Counted from the stretch's first letter, positions 19,319-28,611 are shown. The stretch is 32,517 nucleotides of DNA from Candidatus Kaiserbacteria bacterium (GCA_026396715.1 JAPLWH010000001.1:32205-64721); one strand, 5' to 3'. Notes: a model not told the origin generated them from the letters alone. Made by a program: numbers and translations.

Positions 19319-21553
19319 ATGGTGCAGCAGCGTTTTATCATCGCATATGAATTACGGCAATTGCCGGAGGTAGTGGCGTATCTGCAGACATACCCAGATT
19401 CACGGGTTGCTTGCCTTGATTTTTGGGTAGAGCGCGAACTCGAGAAGATGGGCGTCTCGTATGTTTCCCTCCGCGATTTTATGCCTCCCGCAGAGACTGA
19501 AGAAGCGTGGTGGCTTCTCGCGCAGAACATCGCGCGCGAGTGGTATCGACTCCCTGCTATGAAATTTTTTGAGCACGACAGTATTCGAATCGGTGAAGCG
19601 CTGGAACCTATGATGGAGGCATATCTCGCGAAGCTGTTGTATTACGTGCGAATCGGTGGGGTATTTAAGAAGAAGTATCCGGAGGCACAGGTGTATATCC
19701 CGGCACCACTTGTTGGCGAGATTTCATTTGGAGGCCCGCTTTCTTTCTTCGAGCAGTGGGCGGTCGTCGACGCCTTTCGAATGGTGGGAATGGAGAGTGG
19801 GGCGGGGGGATCTCGTACGGCGCCACGCAAACACGCCTTTGCACGCACTCTTTCAAAGTCATTTCTTATACGAGTATACAACGCGATTATCGGTATTGTG
19901 CCGCGGCGCAGCCTCAAGCTATTTGCTAGCGAGTATTGGTCTCACATCGCTTCGGTCATCGAGAACATGGACGATGCCGAGCTCGTGCTTATGGAGAGCA
20001 GCGAGTTAAAGAATATACCGTGGCGGCAAATTCTTAAACATCGAATTCGTATACAGCATCCTGCGGATGCGACATCGAACGTGATGAAGAAAATGGCAAT
20101 AAATCATTCAGAGAAATTTACCGAGCAGTGGCAAGTCGCGAAACAAGATGTTGTTCGCTATCTATCTGCCGTGCGCGACAACATCGATTGGAGTCCAGTT
20201 GTCGAGGCATGCGAATATCTCATAACCTATTCTGTGCGGGTAGTCGCCGACATAGATGCGCTACGCAGAATCATGAAAGAAGAAAAACCAAACGTCGTGC
20301 TTCAGAGGGCCTCTGTTGGTGGCCGCCAGCACCACTTCTTCCTTATGGCGAGGATTGCAAGGCAGCTTGGTATTCCAAGTATCGAACTGCAGCACGCAGG
20401 AGCATATATCGACCCGCGCTCGGTGCATTCCCATATCGAGACTGATTATCTTGCATCGTACGGTGCCTATACCAATTCATGGTATGAACGCATCGGGTAT
20501 GCGCCCGAACGACTTATATCGATAGGATCACCCCGTTTCGATCGGTGTCTTACCATGCGTTTGTTTGCGCTTGAGAAAGGGAAGAAACTCCTAAAAGAAT
20601 TTGGCCTCGATGCGAGGCGACCTACTCTTTGCGTTGCAGTGCCATTTTCCGACACAAATTTTGTTGCGCTCGATTCCTATGCACTCGCTGGGTTTTTTGA
20701 ATCGATACGTGCGACACAAAAAGAGATACCGGGCTTACAAATTCTGTTCAAATTCCGCGATTATAGCCATGTCGGCACGAAGCGCGAATACCTCAATGAA
20801 TTGTTCCCAGTCGATATTGCGATAGCCGGTAACGAAGATCTCTTCGCGCTTTTATGCGCAAGTGATGCTGCAATCTGCGGGAATTCCACTGTTATCTATG
20901 AGGCTCTGCTCGCACAAAAACCTCTCGTGCTCTATCCGTGGAAGAAATTTGATACTTATCATGCGCAAATGTATGTTTCGGCAGCTCCTTTGGCACGCAG
21001 TATTGTCGATCTTGGTGTGGTAACGACGCATCTCTTCGAGGATTCTGCATATCGGGAGACAGTATTGAACGACGGGCGACGGTTCCTCGACGGTTATGTT
21101 TTTGACGGGTATTCCGCCAGACGGGCAGTAGCACTATTGCGTCAACAAACAAGTCTACATATGAAATATTGCTCTATCGTAGACCTCACAAAAGAGCTCA
21201 AGCCTTCAAAAGAAGTTCGTTACGAGGCACGCAAGGCGCAGATGAATGGACTCGTAGTGTCTGAAGTTCCGTTCAAGGAGTTCAAGGATTTCTATGTTTC
21301 AATCGTTTCTGTTAAAAAATCAGAAGAGACATGGAACGAGTTATCTAAGACGTTCTTCGCGTTTTTAACGAAAAAAGATGGCATTCCAGTTTCAGGAGCA
21401 GCATTTATGTCACAAGGGAAGCATGTGTATTACAGTATGGCCGTGACTGATTTTGCCTCTCCATATGCAGAAGGGTCTGGATACTTCCTCCAGACCGAAG
21501 TGATGAAGATTTTTAAAAAGAAGGGATATGAGCTCTACGTTATAGGACTCTAA
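19319..21553 (+). CDS. Two-domain protein: GT-B/epimerase-like region plus C-terminal FemAB/GNAT-like acyl- or aminoacyl-transferase region
   Basis: Middle region IPSIELQHAGAYIDP...GSPRFDR...SDAAICGNSTVIYEALLAQKPLVLYPW is GT-B-like; C-terminal VRYEARKAQMNGLVVSE...FKDFYVSIVSVKKSEETW...HVYYSMAVTDFASPYAEGSGYFLQTEVMKIFKKKGYELYVIG resembles the FemAB/Acetyltransf_6 pattern. Confidence 0.6.
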   Translation: MVQQRFIIAYELRQLPEVVAYLQTYPDSRVACLDFWVERELEKMGVSYVSLRDFMPPAETEEAWWLLAQNIAREWYRLPAMKFFEHDSIRIGEALEPMMEAYLAKLLYYVRIGGVFKKKYPEAQVYIPAPLVGEISFGGPLSFFEQWAVVDAFRMVGMESGAGGSRTAPRKHAFARTLSKSFLIRVYNAIIGIVPRRSLKLFASEYWSHIASVIENMDDAELVLMESSELKNIPWRQILKHRIRIQHPADATSNVMKKMAINHSEKFTEQWQVAKQDVVRYLSAVRDNIDWSPVVEACEYLITYSVRVVADIDALRRIMKEEKPNVVLQRASVGGRQHHFFLMARIARQLGIPSIELQHAGAYIDPRSVHSHIETDYLASYGAYTNSWYERIGYAPERLISIGSPRFDRCLTMRLFALEKGKKLLKEFGLDARRPTLCVAVPFSDTNFVALDSYALAGFFESIRATQKEIPGLQILFKFRDYSHVGTKREYLNELFPVDIAIAGNEDLFALLCASDAAICGNSTVIYEALLAQKPLVLYPWKKFDTYHAQMYVSAAPLARSIVDLGVVTTHLFEDSAYRETVLNDGRRFLDGYVFDGYSARRAVALLRQQTSLHMKYCSIVDLTKELKPSKEVRYEARKAQMNGLVVSEVPFKEFKDFYVSIVSVKKSEETWNELSKTFFAFLTKKDGIPVSGAAFMSQGKHVYYSMAVTDFASPYAEGSGYFLQTEVMKIFKKKGYELYVIGL

Positions 21554-21659
21554 GAAAAAACTCGGAAATCTTTATCTTGTTGAGGGCGAGAAGTTTCCGT
21601 TTACGTCGTATGTGCCAGTGGAAGAGAAGTTACTGTAACCAAATATCAGCTAGTTGAGT

Positions 21660-21665
21660 TATAGT
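21660..21665 (+). promoter_or_regulatory. Possible -10 box TATAGT upstream of the 4,6-dehydratase (21691)
   Basis: GAGTTATAGT, same 10-mer context as at 26830-26839; 25 nt before ATG. Confidence 0.35.
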
Positions 21666-21690
21666 CTTTGCATGCTAAAGTACGCAGATT

Positions 21691-22704
21691 ATGGCTACAC
21701 GAAATACTAGTAAAGATAAATCCGCGCCTGCCTTTTTGAAAGGAAAGACCGTGCTTATTACCGGCGGCACCGGCACGTTTGGTCGCGCTTTTATCGCTCG
21801 GTTGCTCGTGGTGCCGGGAATCACTAAGATCATTATCTTCAGTCGTGATGAGCTTAAGCAAAGCCAGGTACAGAGCATGTATCCGAACGAGAAGCGCCTC
21901 CGTTATTTTATCGGTGATGTTCGCGATAGCGAACGACTGAAGTGTGCCTTTGAGGGGGTCGATATCGTTGTGCACGCGGCGGCACTTAAGCAAGTGCCCG
22001 CCACTGAATACAATCCGTTTGAGGCGGTCAAAACGAATATCGTCGGAAGTCAGAACGTGATAGACGCGGCGCTTGCCGTTGGCGTCTCAAAAGTATTGCT
22101 CGTGTCATCCGATAAAGCGGTCGAGCCGATCAATCTCTATGGCGCAACCAAGCTTGCTGCGGAGAAATTATTTGTAGCGGCAAATGTGTATGTAAAAGCA
22201 AAAAACCCATCGGCATTTTCAGTAGTGCGGTACGGCAATGTCATCGGCAGTCGCGGGAGTCTTATAGAGTTAGTCGATCGGCTTCGCTCGACTGGGCGTA
22301 TTCCGCTCACGGACGAGCGAATGACCCGTTTTTGGATACGGATAGAGCAGGTAACGGATATCGTGCTTGAATGCCTCTCGCTTATGCGTGGCGGCGAAAT
22401 CTTCATTCCTAAGATGAAGAATATGCGCGTCGCGGACGTCATAAAGCATCTTGCTCCGGAATGCAAGATTGATGACATCGGCATACGTCCCGGAGAAAAG
22501 CTGCACGAGACATTGATTACTGAATATGAAGCTCTGCGCGCCAAAGAGCTCTCAAATGTGTACGTGATCAAGCCGGAATTTGGTTCGACCGATACGCGCT
22601 GGCTTCGAGGGAAGCCAGGCGTGTCGGAGGATTTCTCATACAGCAGCGACAATAAGAATTTTCTTTTGACGGCGCAGGAGGCGAAAGTGCTCTTTGCTAG
22701 GTAA
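21691..22704 (+). CDS. UDP-GlcNAc 4,6-dehydratase (PseB/LegB/CapD-like SDR)
   Basis: VLITGGTGTFGRAF, FSRDELKQSQVQ, GDVRDSERLKCAFEGVDIVVHAAALKQVPATEYNPFEAVKTNIVGSQNVI, VSSDKAVEPINLYGATKLAAEKLF. Confidence 0.93.
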   Translation: MATRNTSKDKSAPAFLKGKTVLITGGTGTFGRAFIARLLVVPGITKIIIFSRDELKQSQVQSMYPNEKRLRYFIGDVRDSERLKCAFEGVDIVVHAAALKQVPATEYNPFEAVKTNIVGSQNVIDAALAVGVSKVLLVSSDKAVEPINLYGATKLAAEKLFVAANVYVKAKNPSAFSVVRYGNVIGSRGSLIELVDRLRSTGRIPLTDERMTRFWIRIEQVTDIVLECLSLMRGGEIFIPKMKNMRVADVIKHLAPECKIDDIGIRPGEKLHETLITEYEALRAKELSNVYVIKPEFGSTDTRWLRGKPGVSEDFSYSSDNKNFLLTAQEAKVLFAR

Positions 22705-22710
22705 GTTGTC

Positions 22711-23742
22711 ATGGCGCTACTGCCAGTAAAAGTGAAAAAGAGATCGAAATATCGCGTTGGGATAGTCGGTTGCGGTCAGATCGGCGCCTTTTTTGAAATA
22801 GAACCGAAACGTGAGAAGCCCGCGAGCCACGCAGGCGCCGCGGTACTAAATGACAAGACTGATCTCGTCGCATTGGTGGATACGAATGTGAAGAATCTCG
22901 CGGCTGCCCGTACATTATTTCCCGGCGCAGCAAACTATACCTCGCTTGGCGAATGTCTGAAGACCGAGCATCTAGACATCCTTATCATCGCGACACCGCC
23001 TCAAACGCATCTCTCGTTACTCAAAGAGTGTGTGCGTTTCGCTGTGCCTATGGTCATTTGCGAGAAGCCACTTGCGGCGAGTGTAAAGGAAGCGAAACAG
23101 ATAGAGGTGCTCGTGGCAGAAAGCGGTATGATCCTTGTGCTTAATTATCAACGTCGCTTCTCGCCGCTTTTTGCACGTGTGCGCACAGACATCAGGAAAG
23201 GGAAGTTGGGTCGTATCCAACAGATCACGTGTTACTACAGCAATGGTCTGTATAGTAATGGGGGACATGTTATTGATGCTTTGGCATATGTACTGAACGA
23301 CGATATCGCCTCAGTGATAGGTATACAGAACGATATGAACAAGACGCATTCTGAAAACGATATAAATGTAGACGCACTCCTTACGACAAAGAAGGGAGTG
23401 AAAATTGTCTTGCAGAGCTTCGATCAAAAAGAATACGGCATTCACGATCTCCGTATCTACGGAACAGAAGGAAATGCGATTCTGACTGATTACGGCAGAA
23501 CGCTCATTGAGGAACCGGCTCGTTCGTCGCGATTTGTGGGAATACGGCAACTGAATCGTGCGCAGGCGCAGATCACGCAAGTGCCCTTCAGTGACACAGA
23601 AGGCGCGCTTGCACATGCGATTGAGTGTTATGAAGACCGTCGCCCTCCTATCAGTTCAGTCATGAGCGGGCTATCGGTCTTGCGCGTGCTCGACGCTATC
23701 GCTAAAAGTGCGCGACAGGGAGGAAAGAAGATTATTGTATAG
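22711..23742 (+). CDS. Gfo/Idh/MocA family oxidoreductase
   Basis: YRVGIVGCGQIGAFFE, LDILIIATPPQTHLSLLKECVRFAVPMVICEKPLAASVKEA. Confidence 0.9.
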   Translation: MALLPVKVKKRSKYRVGIVGCGQIGAFFEIEPKREKPASHAGAAVLNDKTDLVALVDTNVKNLAAARTLFPGAANYTSLGECLKTEHLDILIIATPPQTHLSLLKECVRFAVPMVICEKPLAASVKEAKQIEVLVAESGMILVLNYQRRFSPLFARVRTDIRKGKLGRIQQITCYYSNGLYSNGGHVIDALAYVLNDDIASVIGIQNDMNKTHSENDINVDALLTTKKGVKIVLQSFDQKEYGIHDLRIYGTEGNAILTDYGRTLIEEPARSSRFVGIRQLNRAQAQITQVPFSDTEGALAHAIECYEDRRPPISSVMSGLSVLRVLDAIAKSARQGGKKIIV

Positions 23743-23749
23743 CAAGCAT

Positions 23750-25024
23750 ATGAAAGACAAAAAATCAAAACTCGCTATTTTTGGTGGTATGCCGGTATTG
23801 CGGCGAGCACTCAAGACGCCATATCTCATCGGGAGAAAGGAGGTTGCGGTAGCGACAAAAATATTAAAAGAGGGCCCGCTCTCCGACTTTATCGGTGCTC
23901 CAGGAAAATATTTCCTCGGCGGGAAGCATGTTCGCTCGCTTGAGGCCGCATTCGTAAAGAAATTTGGTGTCAAATACGCTGTCAGTTTCAATTCTGCGAC
24001 AACAGCACTCCATGCTGCAATTGTAGCGCTTGGTATCGGGCCGGGAGATGAAGTTATTGTGCCGCCCTATACAATGTCCGCAACGCCGATGGCAGTTCTT
24101 ATGAACGGCGCCGTCCCCATTTTTGTTGATCTCGACCCAAACACTTTTTGTCTTGATGTGGTTGCGGCCGAAAAAGCAATTACCAAGCGTACGAAAGCCA
24201 TACTCGCGGTCAATCTTTTTGGACAGGCGGTCGATTTCGATAAACTTCTTCCGCTCGCCAAAAAATACAATCTCAAGATCATTGAGGATAATGCACAGGC
24301 GCCGGGCGCTCTCTGGGGCAATCGCCTTACGGGGACGATCGGGGATATCGGAGTCTTCAGTTTTAATGTGCACAAGACGATACAAGCGGGCGAGGGCGGT
24401 GTGTTGGTAACGAACAGTGAGCATTATGCGCTCCGCGCACAGATGTGCCGTAATCACGGCGAGAATCTCGCTGCACAGTACCCAGAGGCGGGTCCGCTTA
24501 TCGGCAGCAATTACCGCATGACCGAGCTTGCGGCGGCACTCTGCGAAGTGCAGCTGTCTCGCCTTGATTTCTTAACGAAGAAACGTCGGAGTCTCGTTGC
24601 ATATCTGACCGAGAGCTTGAAGGGTATAGAGGGTATTTCGACCCCATCGGTCTTCCAAGGAAACTATCATGTGTACTATGTGTACCCTCTCTTGATAGAT
24701 GAAAAGAAGCTCGGCATCTCGCGCGACAGACTTGTCGACGCTATGACGGCAGAAGGGTATCCGATGTCAAAGGGCTATGTGGAACCCCTCTATCTCCTCC
24801 CGGTCTTTCAGAAGAGACAAGTATTCAATGAGACGCATTTTCCATTTGATTATCAGGGGATGAAGCAGAATTATGAAAAAGGCATCTGTCCTGTCGCTGA
24901 GCGACTGTACGAGAAAGAATTCACGCACACTATGATCTGTCAGCATCCGCGCACTAAAAAAGATATTGCGCTTTTTGTTAAGGCGCTCAAGAAAGTGCTC
25001 GCGCATAAAGGTAAGTTGCAATGA
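23750..25024 (+). CDS. DegT/DnrJ/EryC1/StrS family PLP-dependent sugar aminotransferase (PseC/LegC-like)
   Basis: GPLSDF, FVKKFGVKYAVSFNSATTALHAAIVALGIGPGDEVIVPPYTMSATPMAVL, EDNAQAPGALW, FSFNVHKTIQAGEGGVLVTN. ATG 23750 chosen over 23708. Confidence 0.93.
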   Translation: MKDKKSKLAIFGGMPVLRRALKTPYLIGRKEVAVATKILKEGPLSDFIGAPGKYFLGGKHVRSLEAAFVKKFGVKYAVSFNSATTALHAAIVALGIGPGDEVIVPPYTMSATPMAVLMNGAVPIFVDLDPNTFCLDVVAAEKAITKRTKAILAVNLFGQAVDFDKLLPLAKKYNLKIIEDNAQAPGALWGNRLTGTIGDIGVFSFNVHKTIQAGEGGVLVTNSEHYALRAQMCRNHGENLAAQYPEAGPLIGSNYRMTELAAALCEVQLSRLDFLTKKRRSLVAYLTESLKGIEGISTPSVFQGNYHVYYVYPLLIDEKKLGISRDRLVDAMTAEGYPMSKGYVEPLYLLPVFQKRQVFNETHFPFDYQGMKQNYEKGICPVAERLYEKEFTHTMICQHPRTKKDIALFVKALKKVLAHKGKLQ

Positions 25025-25950
25025 GAGTTCTTTTCTCGGCGCAAGATCCGGGCGGAAAGAATGCCATCGCGCCGGTCATCGAGGCTCTCAAAAATGAAGG
25101 AGCAGAAGTTGGCGAAAACATAAAAGATCCGGATATCTTTATCGCTGGAACGAGCGGAGGAGATTCACCTGATAAACATAGTATGCAAGAGCTTGGGGAG
25201 ACGCCAAGCTTGTATGTGCTTGATTTCTGGAGTAATTATTGGCAGCGGTTTTCGACGCTGGGTAAGAAAGATTTTGCATTCTTGCCGACGCGCGTCTGCG
25301 TCATGGACGATATCGCAAAAGAAGAAATGATTGCCGAAGGGTTCCCACCCGAGCGACTTATTGTGACTGGCAATCCGCACTTTGATCATTTTGCCGATGC
25401 CATTACTCGAGAAAGTGAAGAGGTGGAGCGAATACTATTTATCTCCCAGCCGATAAGAGCGGTTGCCTCGTTGCCTGGATTTTCTCAGGTTTCTTGTGAT
25501 GAATATACGGCCCTCAAAGATATACTCTCGATTCTTGAAACAGTGCCGGGAAAATATTATCTGTCGATACGACTTCATCCGAAAGAGCCAGCTGATACGT
25601 ATGTCGAATATCTCGGCCCTCGCGTACGCAGGGCAGATGAGGCGACGCTTGAGGAAGCAATTTCAAAATCCGGACTCATCATCGGAATATCATCTCCGGT
25701 ACTCATGCAGGCCGTCGCCGCGGGTAAGAAAGTATTGAGTTATGAGCCGTATCTTATCGGAAAGGATCCGCTTGTAAGTAATCGCGTTGGTGTGACGATC
25801 CGTATTGAAAATAAGGAGGCATTACTCGAGGCTCTCTTTGCCTATGCGCGTCAAGAGTGGTCGTTTACAACTCGGTCGCTGCGAGAGGTATGGCCTACTG
25901 GGGCGACAGGGCGCGTAGTCAAAGTCGTGCATGAGCTTGCAGGACTATGA
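25021..25950 (+). CDS. GT-B-like protein of unknown specificity (possible UDP-sugar hydrolase or glycosyltransferase)
   Basis: MRVLFSAQDPGGKNAIAPVIEALKNEGAEV; RLIVTGNPHFDHF; SIRLHPKEP; GISSPVLMQAVAAGKKVLSYEPYL; ATGA overlaps on both ends within the nonulosonate run. Confidence 0.55.
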   Translation: MRVLFSAQDPGGKNAIAPVIEALKNEGAEVGENIKDPDIFIAGTSGGDSPDKHSMQELGETPSLYVLDFWSNYWQRFSTLGKKDFAFLPTRVCVMDDIAKEEMIAEGFPPERLIVTGNPHFDHFADAITRESEEVERILFISQPIRAVASLPGFSQVSCDEYTALKDILSILETVPGKYYLSIRLHPKEPADTYVEYLGPRVRRADEATLEEAISKSGLIIGISSPVLMQAVAAGKKVLSYEPYLIGKDPLVSNRVGVTIRIENKEALLEALFAYARQEWSFTTRSLREVWPTGATGRVVKVVHELAGL

Positions 25951-26813
25951 GTGAAAAATTGCAGATCGTCGCAGTGAGCGGGGCGCACGGCCTTCTTGGT
26001 TCGACACTTCTTCGTACTCAAATCACTGGATTTTCTACTACAGGGCTTTCCGCAGACATTCGTGATTCTCGAGCGGTGTTCTCCGAAATAGAAGCCTGTA
26101 AACCTCAGTGGATAATTCATACCGCGGCAAAAACAGACGTGGGTAATTGTGAACGCAATCCCGAACAAGCGCATGCGGTAAATGTCGAAGGTACAAAAAA
26201 TGTGATTGAAGCCGTGCGGGCTGCGAATGCTCGTCTCATATATATCTCCACGGTATCGGTTTTCCCCGGACACGAAGGTAATTATAAAGAAGAAGATGTA
26301 CCTGAGCCGGTAAATACGTATAACAAGACCAAGCGTGAAGGTGAGCTTGCGGCGTTGTCATATGAAAAAGGGGTGGTGCTCCGACTCAATCTTGTCGGCG
26401 TACATCCAGATGGTTCGCGCGGTAAAAATTTCTTGGAGTGGCTTATTGATTCAATTCGTTTGAATAAAGACATATCGTTATTCAACGATCAGTTTGTGAA
26501 CCCGCTTTCAAACTGGACTGTCGCCTCAATCATCAAGATGATGATTGAAAAAGATAGTTCTGAAAAGATACTGCATATTGGCAGTAGCGACACCCTTTCC
26601 AAAGCGGCGATAGGGAAGCTCGTACTCGCCCGATTTCCCGAGTATCGCGGGATAGTTGTAGAGAAAAGCATTGAAAGTATCGCGGATGGCGTCACTCGTC
26701 CCAGGCATATGTGGCTCAATGTAGAACGTGCCAGTGCGCTTTTTGGACCCTTCTCAACGGTTGAGCAAGAACTGGACACCTTGTTTCAGAAATCGCCATT
26801 CAAGGAGGAGTAA
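25947..26813 (+). CDS. SDR-family sugar-nucleotide reductase (RfbD / dTDP-4-dehydrorhamnose reductase-like)
   Basis: IVAVSGAHGLLGSTLLR, WIIHTAAKTDVGNCERNPEQAHAVNVEGTKNVIEAV, LIYISTVSVFPG, YNKTKREGE. Confidence 0.85.
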   Translation: MSEKLQIVAVSGAHGLLGSTLLRTQITGFSTTGLSADIRDSRAVFSEIEACKPQWIIHTAAKTDVGNCERNPEQAHAVNVEGTKNVIEAVRAANARLIYISTVSVFPGHEGNYKEEDVPEPVNTYNKTKREGELAALSYEKGVVLRLNLVGVHPDGSRGKNFLEWLIDSIRLNKDISLFNDQFVNPLSNWTVASIIKMMIEKDSSEKILHIGSSDTLSKAAIGKLVLARFPEYRGIVVEKSIESIADGVTRPRHMWLNVERASALFGPFSTVEQELDTLFQKSPFKEE

Positions 26814-26833
26814 CTTCCGGCTATGTTTTGAGT

Positions 26834-26839
26834 TATAGT
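26834..26839 (+). promoter_or_regulatory. Possible -10 box TATAGT upstream of the NeuB-like synthase (26851)
   Basis: GAGTTATAGT repeated motif, 11 nt before ATG. Confidence 0.35.
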
Positions 26840-26850
26840 AAGGCACTACC

Positions 26851-27945
26851 ATGGCATTTCAACAGGAAATCAAGATAGGCAGTCGACGTATCGGAGCTGG
26901 GCGTCCGGCATATGTTATTGCCGAAATAGGCTCAAATTTTGATGGGAGCCTCGATCGCGCCAAGGAGTTGGCGAAGCTCTGTAAAGAGGCCGGTGCCGAT
27001 GCCTACAAGATACAAAACTTTCGGGCGCTAGATATTGTCTCCGCCGAAGGTTTCAAAAACTTACAAGTTGCTTTTCAAGCCAAGTGGGATACGCCAGTGG
27101 TCGACGTGTACAAGAAGGCTGAATTTCCTCGCGAATGGGTCAAAGAAGTTTCTGAGTATTGCAAAGAGATTGGTATCGATTTCTTCTCCGCGGCGTATGA
27201 TTATGAGGCGGTCGATTTGCTCGAGAAAATCGGCGTCAAGGCGCATAAGCTCGGTGCCGGTGAGATAGATAACACTGAATTCATTCAGTATGTAGCAAAG
27301 ACCGGCAAGCCGATTCTTATTAGTGTCGGCGCCGCAACGATGAAAGAAATCGAAAACGCGGTGGCAACGGTCCGGAAGGCAGGAAATGACAAGCTCATTC
27401 TTCTGCAGTGTGTGACAAACTACCCGTCACCAATCGCTGATTCCAATATCACTGCGATGACGATGTTGCGTAAGAAGTTTAAGGTGGTCGTCGGCTATTC
27501 TGACCATACGATCGGTAAAGAGGGAGGTTCAGATGATCCTCTTGGCGGGCTAACGGTACCTCTCGGTGCGGTGGCTCTCGGGGCAAGCGTCATAGAAAAG
27601 CACGTGACTGATGATCGGTCACGCAAAGGTCCCGACCACCCATTTGCTCTCACGATGGGGGAATTGAAACAGATGATTCAGGGTATTCGCGCTATGGAGG
27701 CGGCACTCGGTGATGGGAAGAAGCGCGTCATGCCATCAGAGAAACAGACCGTCATCATTCAGCGGCGCGGTATGTATGCGACACGCGATATGAAGAAGGG
27801 CGACAAAATCACGCGCGATGGAATCGTTTACTTGCGTCCAGCCGTCGGTCTTCGGCCCCCGATGATTAAAAAAGTAGTAGGTTCGAAAGCGAAGCGTGAT
27901 ATCAAAGCGATGCAGCCTATCTATAAAGAAGATGTCGCATTCTGA
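26851..27945 (+). CDS. N-acetylneuraminate/legionaminate/pseudaminate synthase family protein with C-terminal SAF domain
   Basis: GAGRPAYVIAEIGSNFDGSLDRAKELAKLCKEAGADAYKIQ; HKLGAGEIDNTEFIQYVAKTGKPILISVGAAT; LLQCVTNYPSP; VGYSDHTIG; EKHVTDDRSRKGPDHPFA; SAF-like GMYATRDMKKGDKITRDGIVYLRPAVGL. Confidence 0.93.
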   Translation: MAFQQEIKIGSRRIGAGRPAYVIAEIGSNFDGSLDRAKELAKLCKEAGADAYKIQNFRALDIVSAEGFKNLQVAFQAKWDTPVVDVYKKAEFPREWVKEVSEYCKEIGIDFFSAAYDYEAVDLLEKIGVKAHKLGAGEIDNTEFIQYVAKTGKPILISVGAATMKEIENAVATVRKAGNDKLILLQCVTNYPSPIADSNITAMTMLRKKFKVVVGYSDHTIGKEGGSDDPLGGLTVPLGAVALGASVIEKHVTDDRSRKGPDHPFALTMGELKQMIQGIRAMEAALGDGKKRVMPSEKQTVIIQRRGMYATRDMKKGDKITRDGIVYLRPAVGLRPPMIKKVVGSKAKRDIKAMQPIYKEDVAF

Positions 27946-28588
27946 AAAAATAGTGGCGGTTATCCCCGCCTACAATGAAGCGAAGACTATCAATGCGGTC
28001 GTGCGCGGCCTTCTGCCGCATGTGACTGAGGTCGTCGTGATAGACGATTGTTCAAAGGATGCGACTTCTGAGGAGGCGCATACAGCTGGCGCGACTGTCA
28101 TACGTCACGAACACAATCAAGGATATGACCAGACGTTGAATGATGGTTTTACAGAAGCCGTACGCAGAGGAGCCGACATTATCATTACCTTCGATGCTGA
28201 TGGCGAGCATGATGCAAACGATGTGCCGCGCATCGTGGCGCCCATACTTGCCGGTCGCGCGGATATGGTTGCCGGGCAGCGACCGCGTATTCTGCATATC
28301 GCGGAAAAAATATTCGCTGTATATACTGCCGCCCGCTACGGGTTGAAGGACCCATTGTGCGGGCTGAAGGCGTATCGGCGGAGCGTATACGATTCGATCG
28401 GTTTTTTCGACTCTGTTTCTTCGATTGGAACTGAACTCATGTTGCGTGGGGTAAAGAAAGGGTATCGACTCGCGCTCGTCCCCATCGCACTCCACACACG
28501 TGTCGGTAATAGTTCGCGCTTCTATGCCCAATCAGTTCGCGCGAACCTGAAGATATTGCGAGCCATGCAGCGCATTCTTTTCATATAA
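27932..28588 (+). CDS. Glycosyltransferase family 2
   Basis: IVAVIPAYNEAKTINAVVRGL, VVIDDCSKDAT, GYDQTLNDGFTEAVRRGADIIITFDADGEHD. ATG 27932 overlaps the end of the synthase by 14 nt. Confidence 0.88.
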   Translation: MSHSEKIVAVIPAYNEAKTINAVVRGLLPHVTEVVVIDDCSKDATSEEAHTAGATVIRHEHNQGYDQTLNDGFTEAVRRGADIIITFDADGEHDANDVPRIVAPILAGRADMVAGQRPRILHIAEKIFAVYTAARYGLKDPLCGLKAYRRSVYDSIGFFDSVSSIGTELMLRGVKKGYRLALVPIALHTRVGNSSRFYAQSVRANLKILRAMQRILFI

Positions 28589-28592
28589 TCAA

Positions 28593-28601
28593 TGGTATAG
28601 T
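28593..28601 (+). promoter_or_regulatory. Possible extended -10 TGGTATAGT upstream of the CMP-sugar synthetase (28612)
   Basis: TGn + TATAGT, 10 nt before ATG; no Shine-Dalgarno between the box and the start. Confidence 0.38.
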
Positions 28602-28611
28602 TTTAACCGTT

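Noticed and set aside
22137-22712. 191-aa antisense ORF opposite the 4,6-dehydratase
   Set aside because: Ser/Arg-rich shadow translation of a conserved CDS; no independent support.
23864-24457. 197-aa antisense ORF opposite the aminotransferase
   Set aside because: Fully inside a strongly conserved gene on the other strand; no coding signature.
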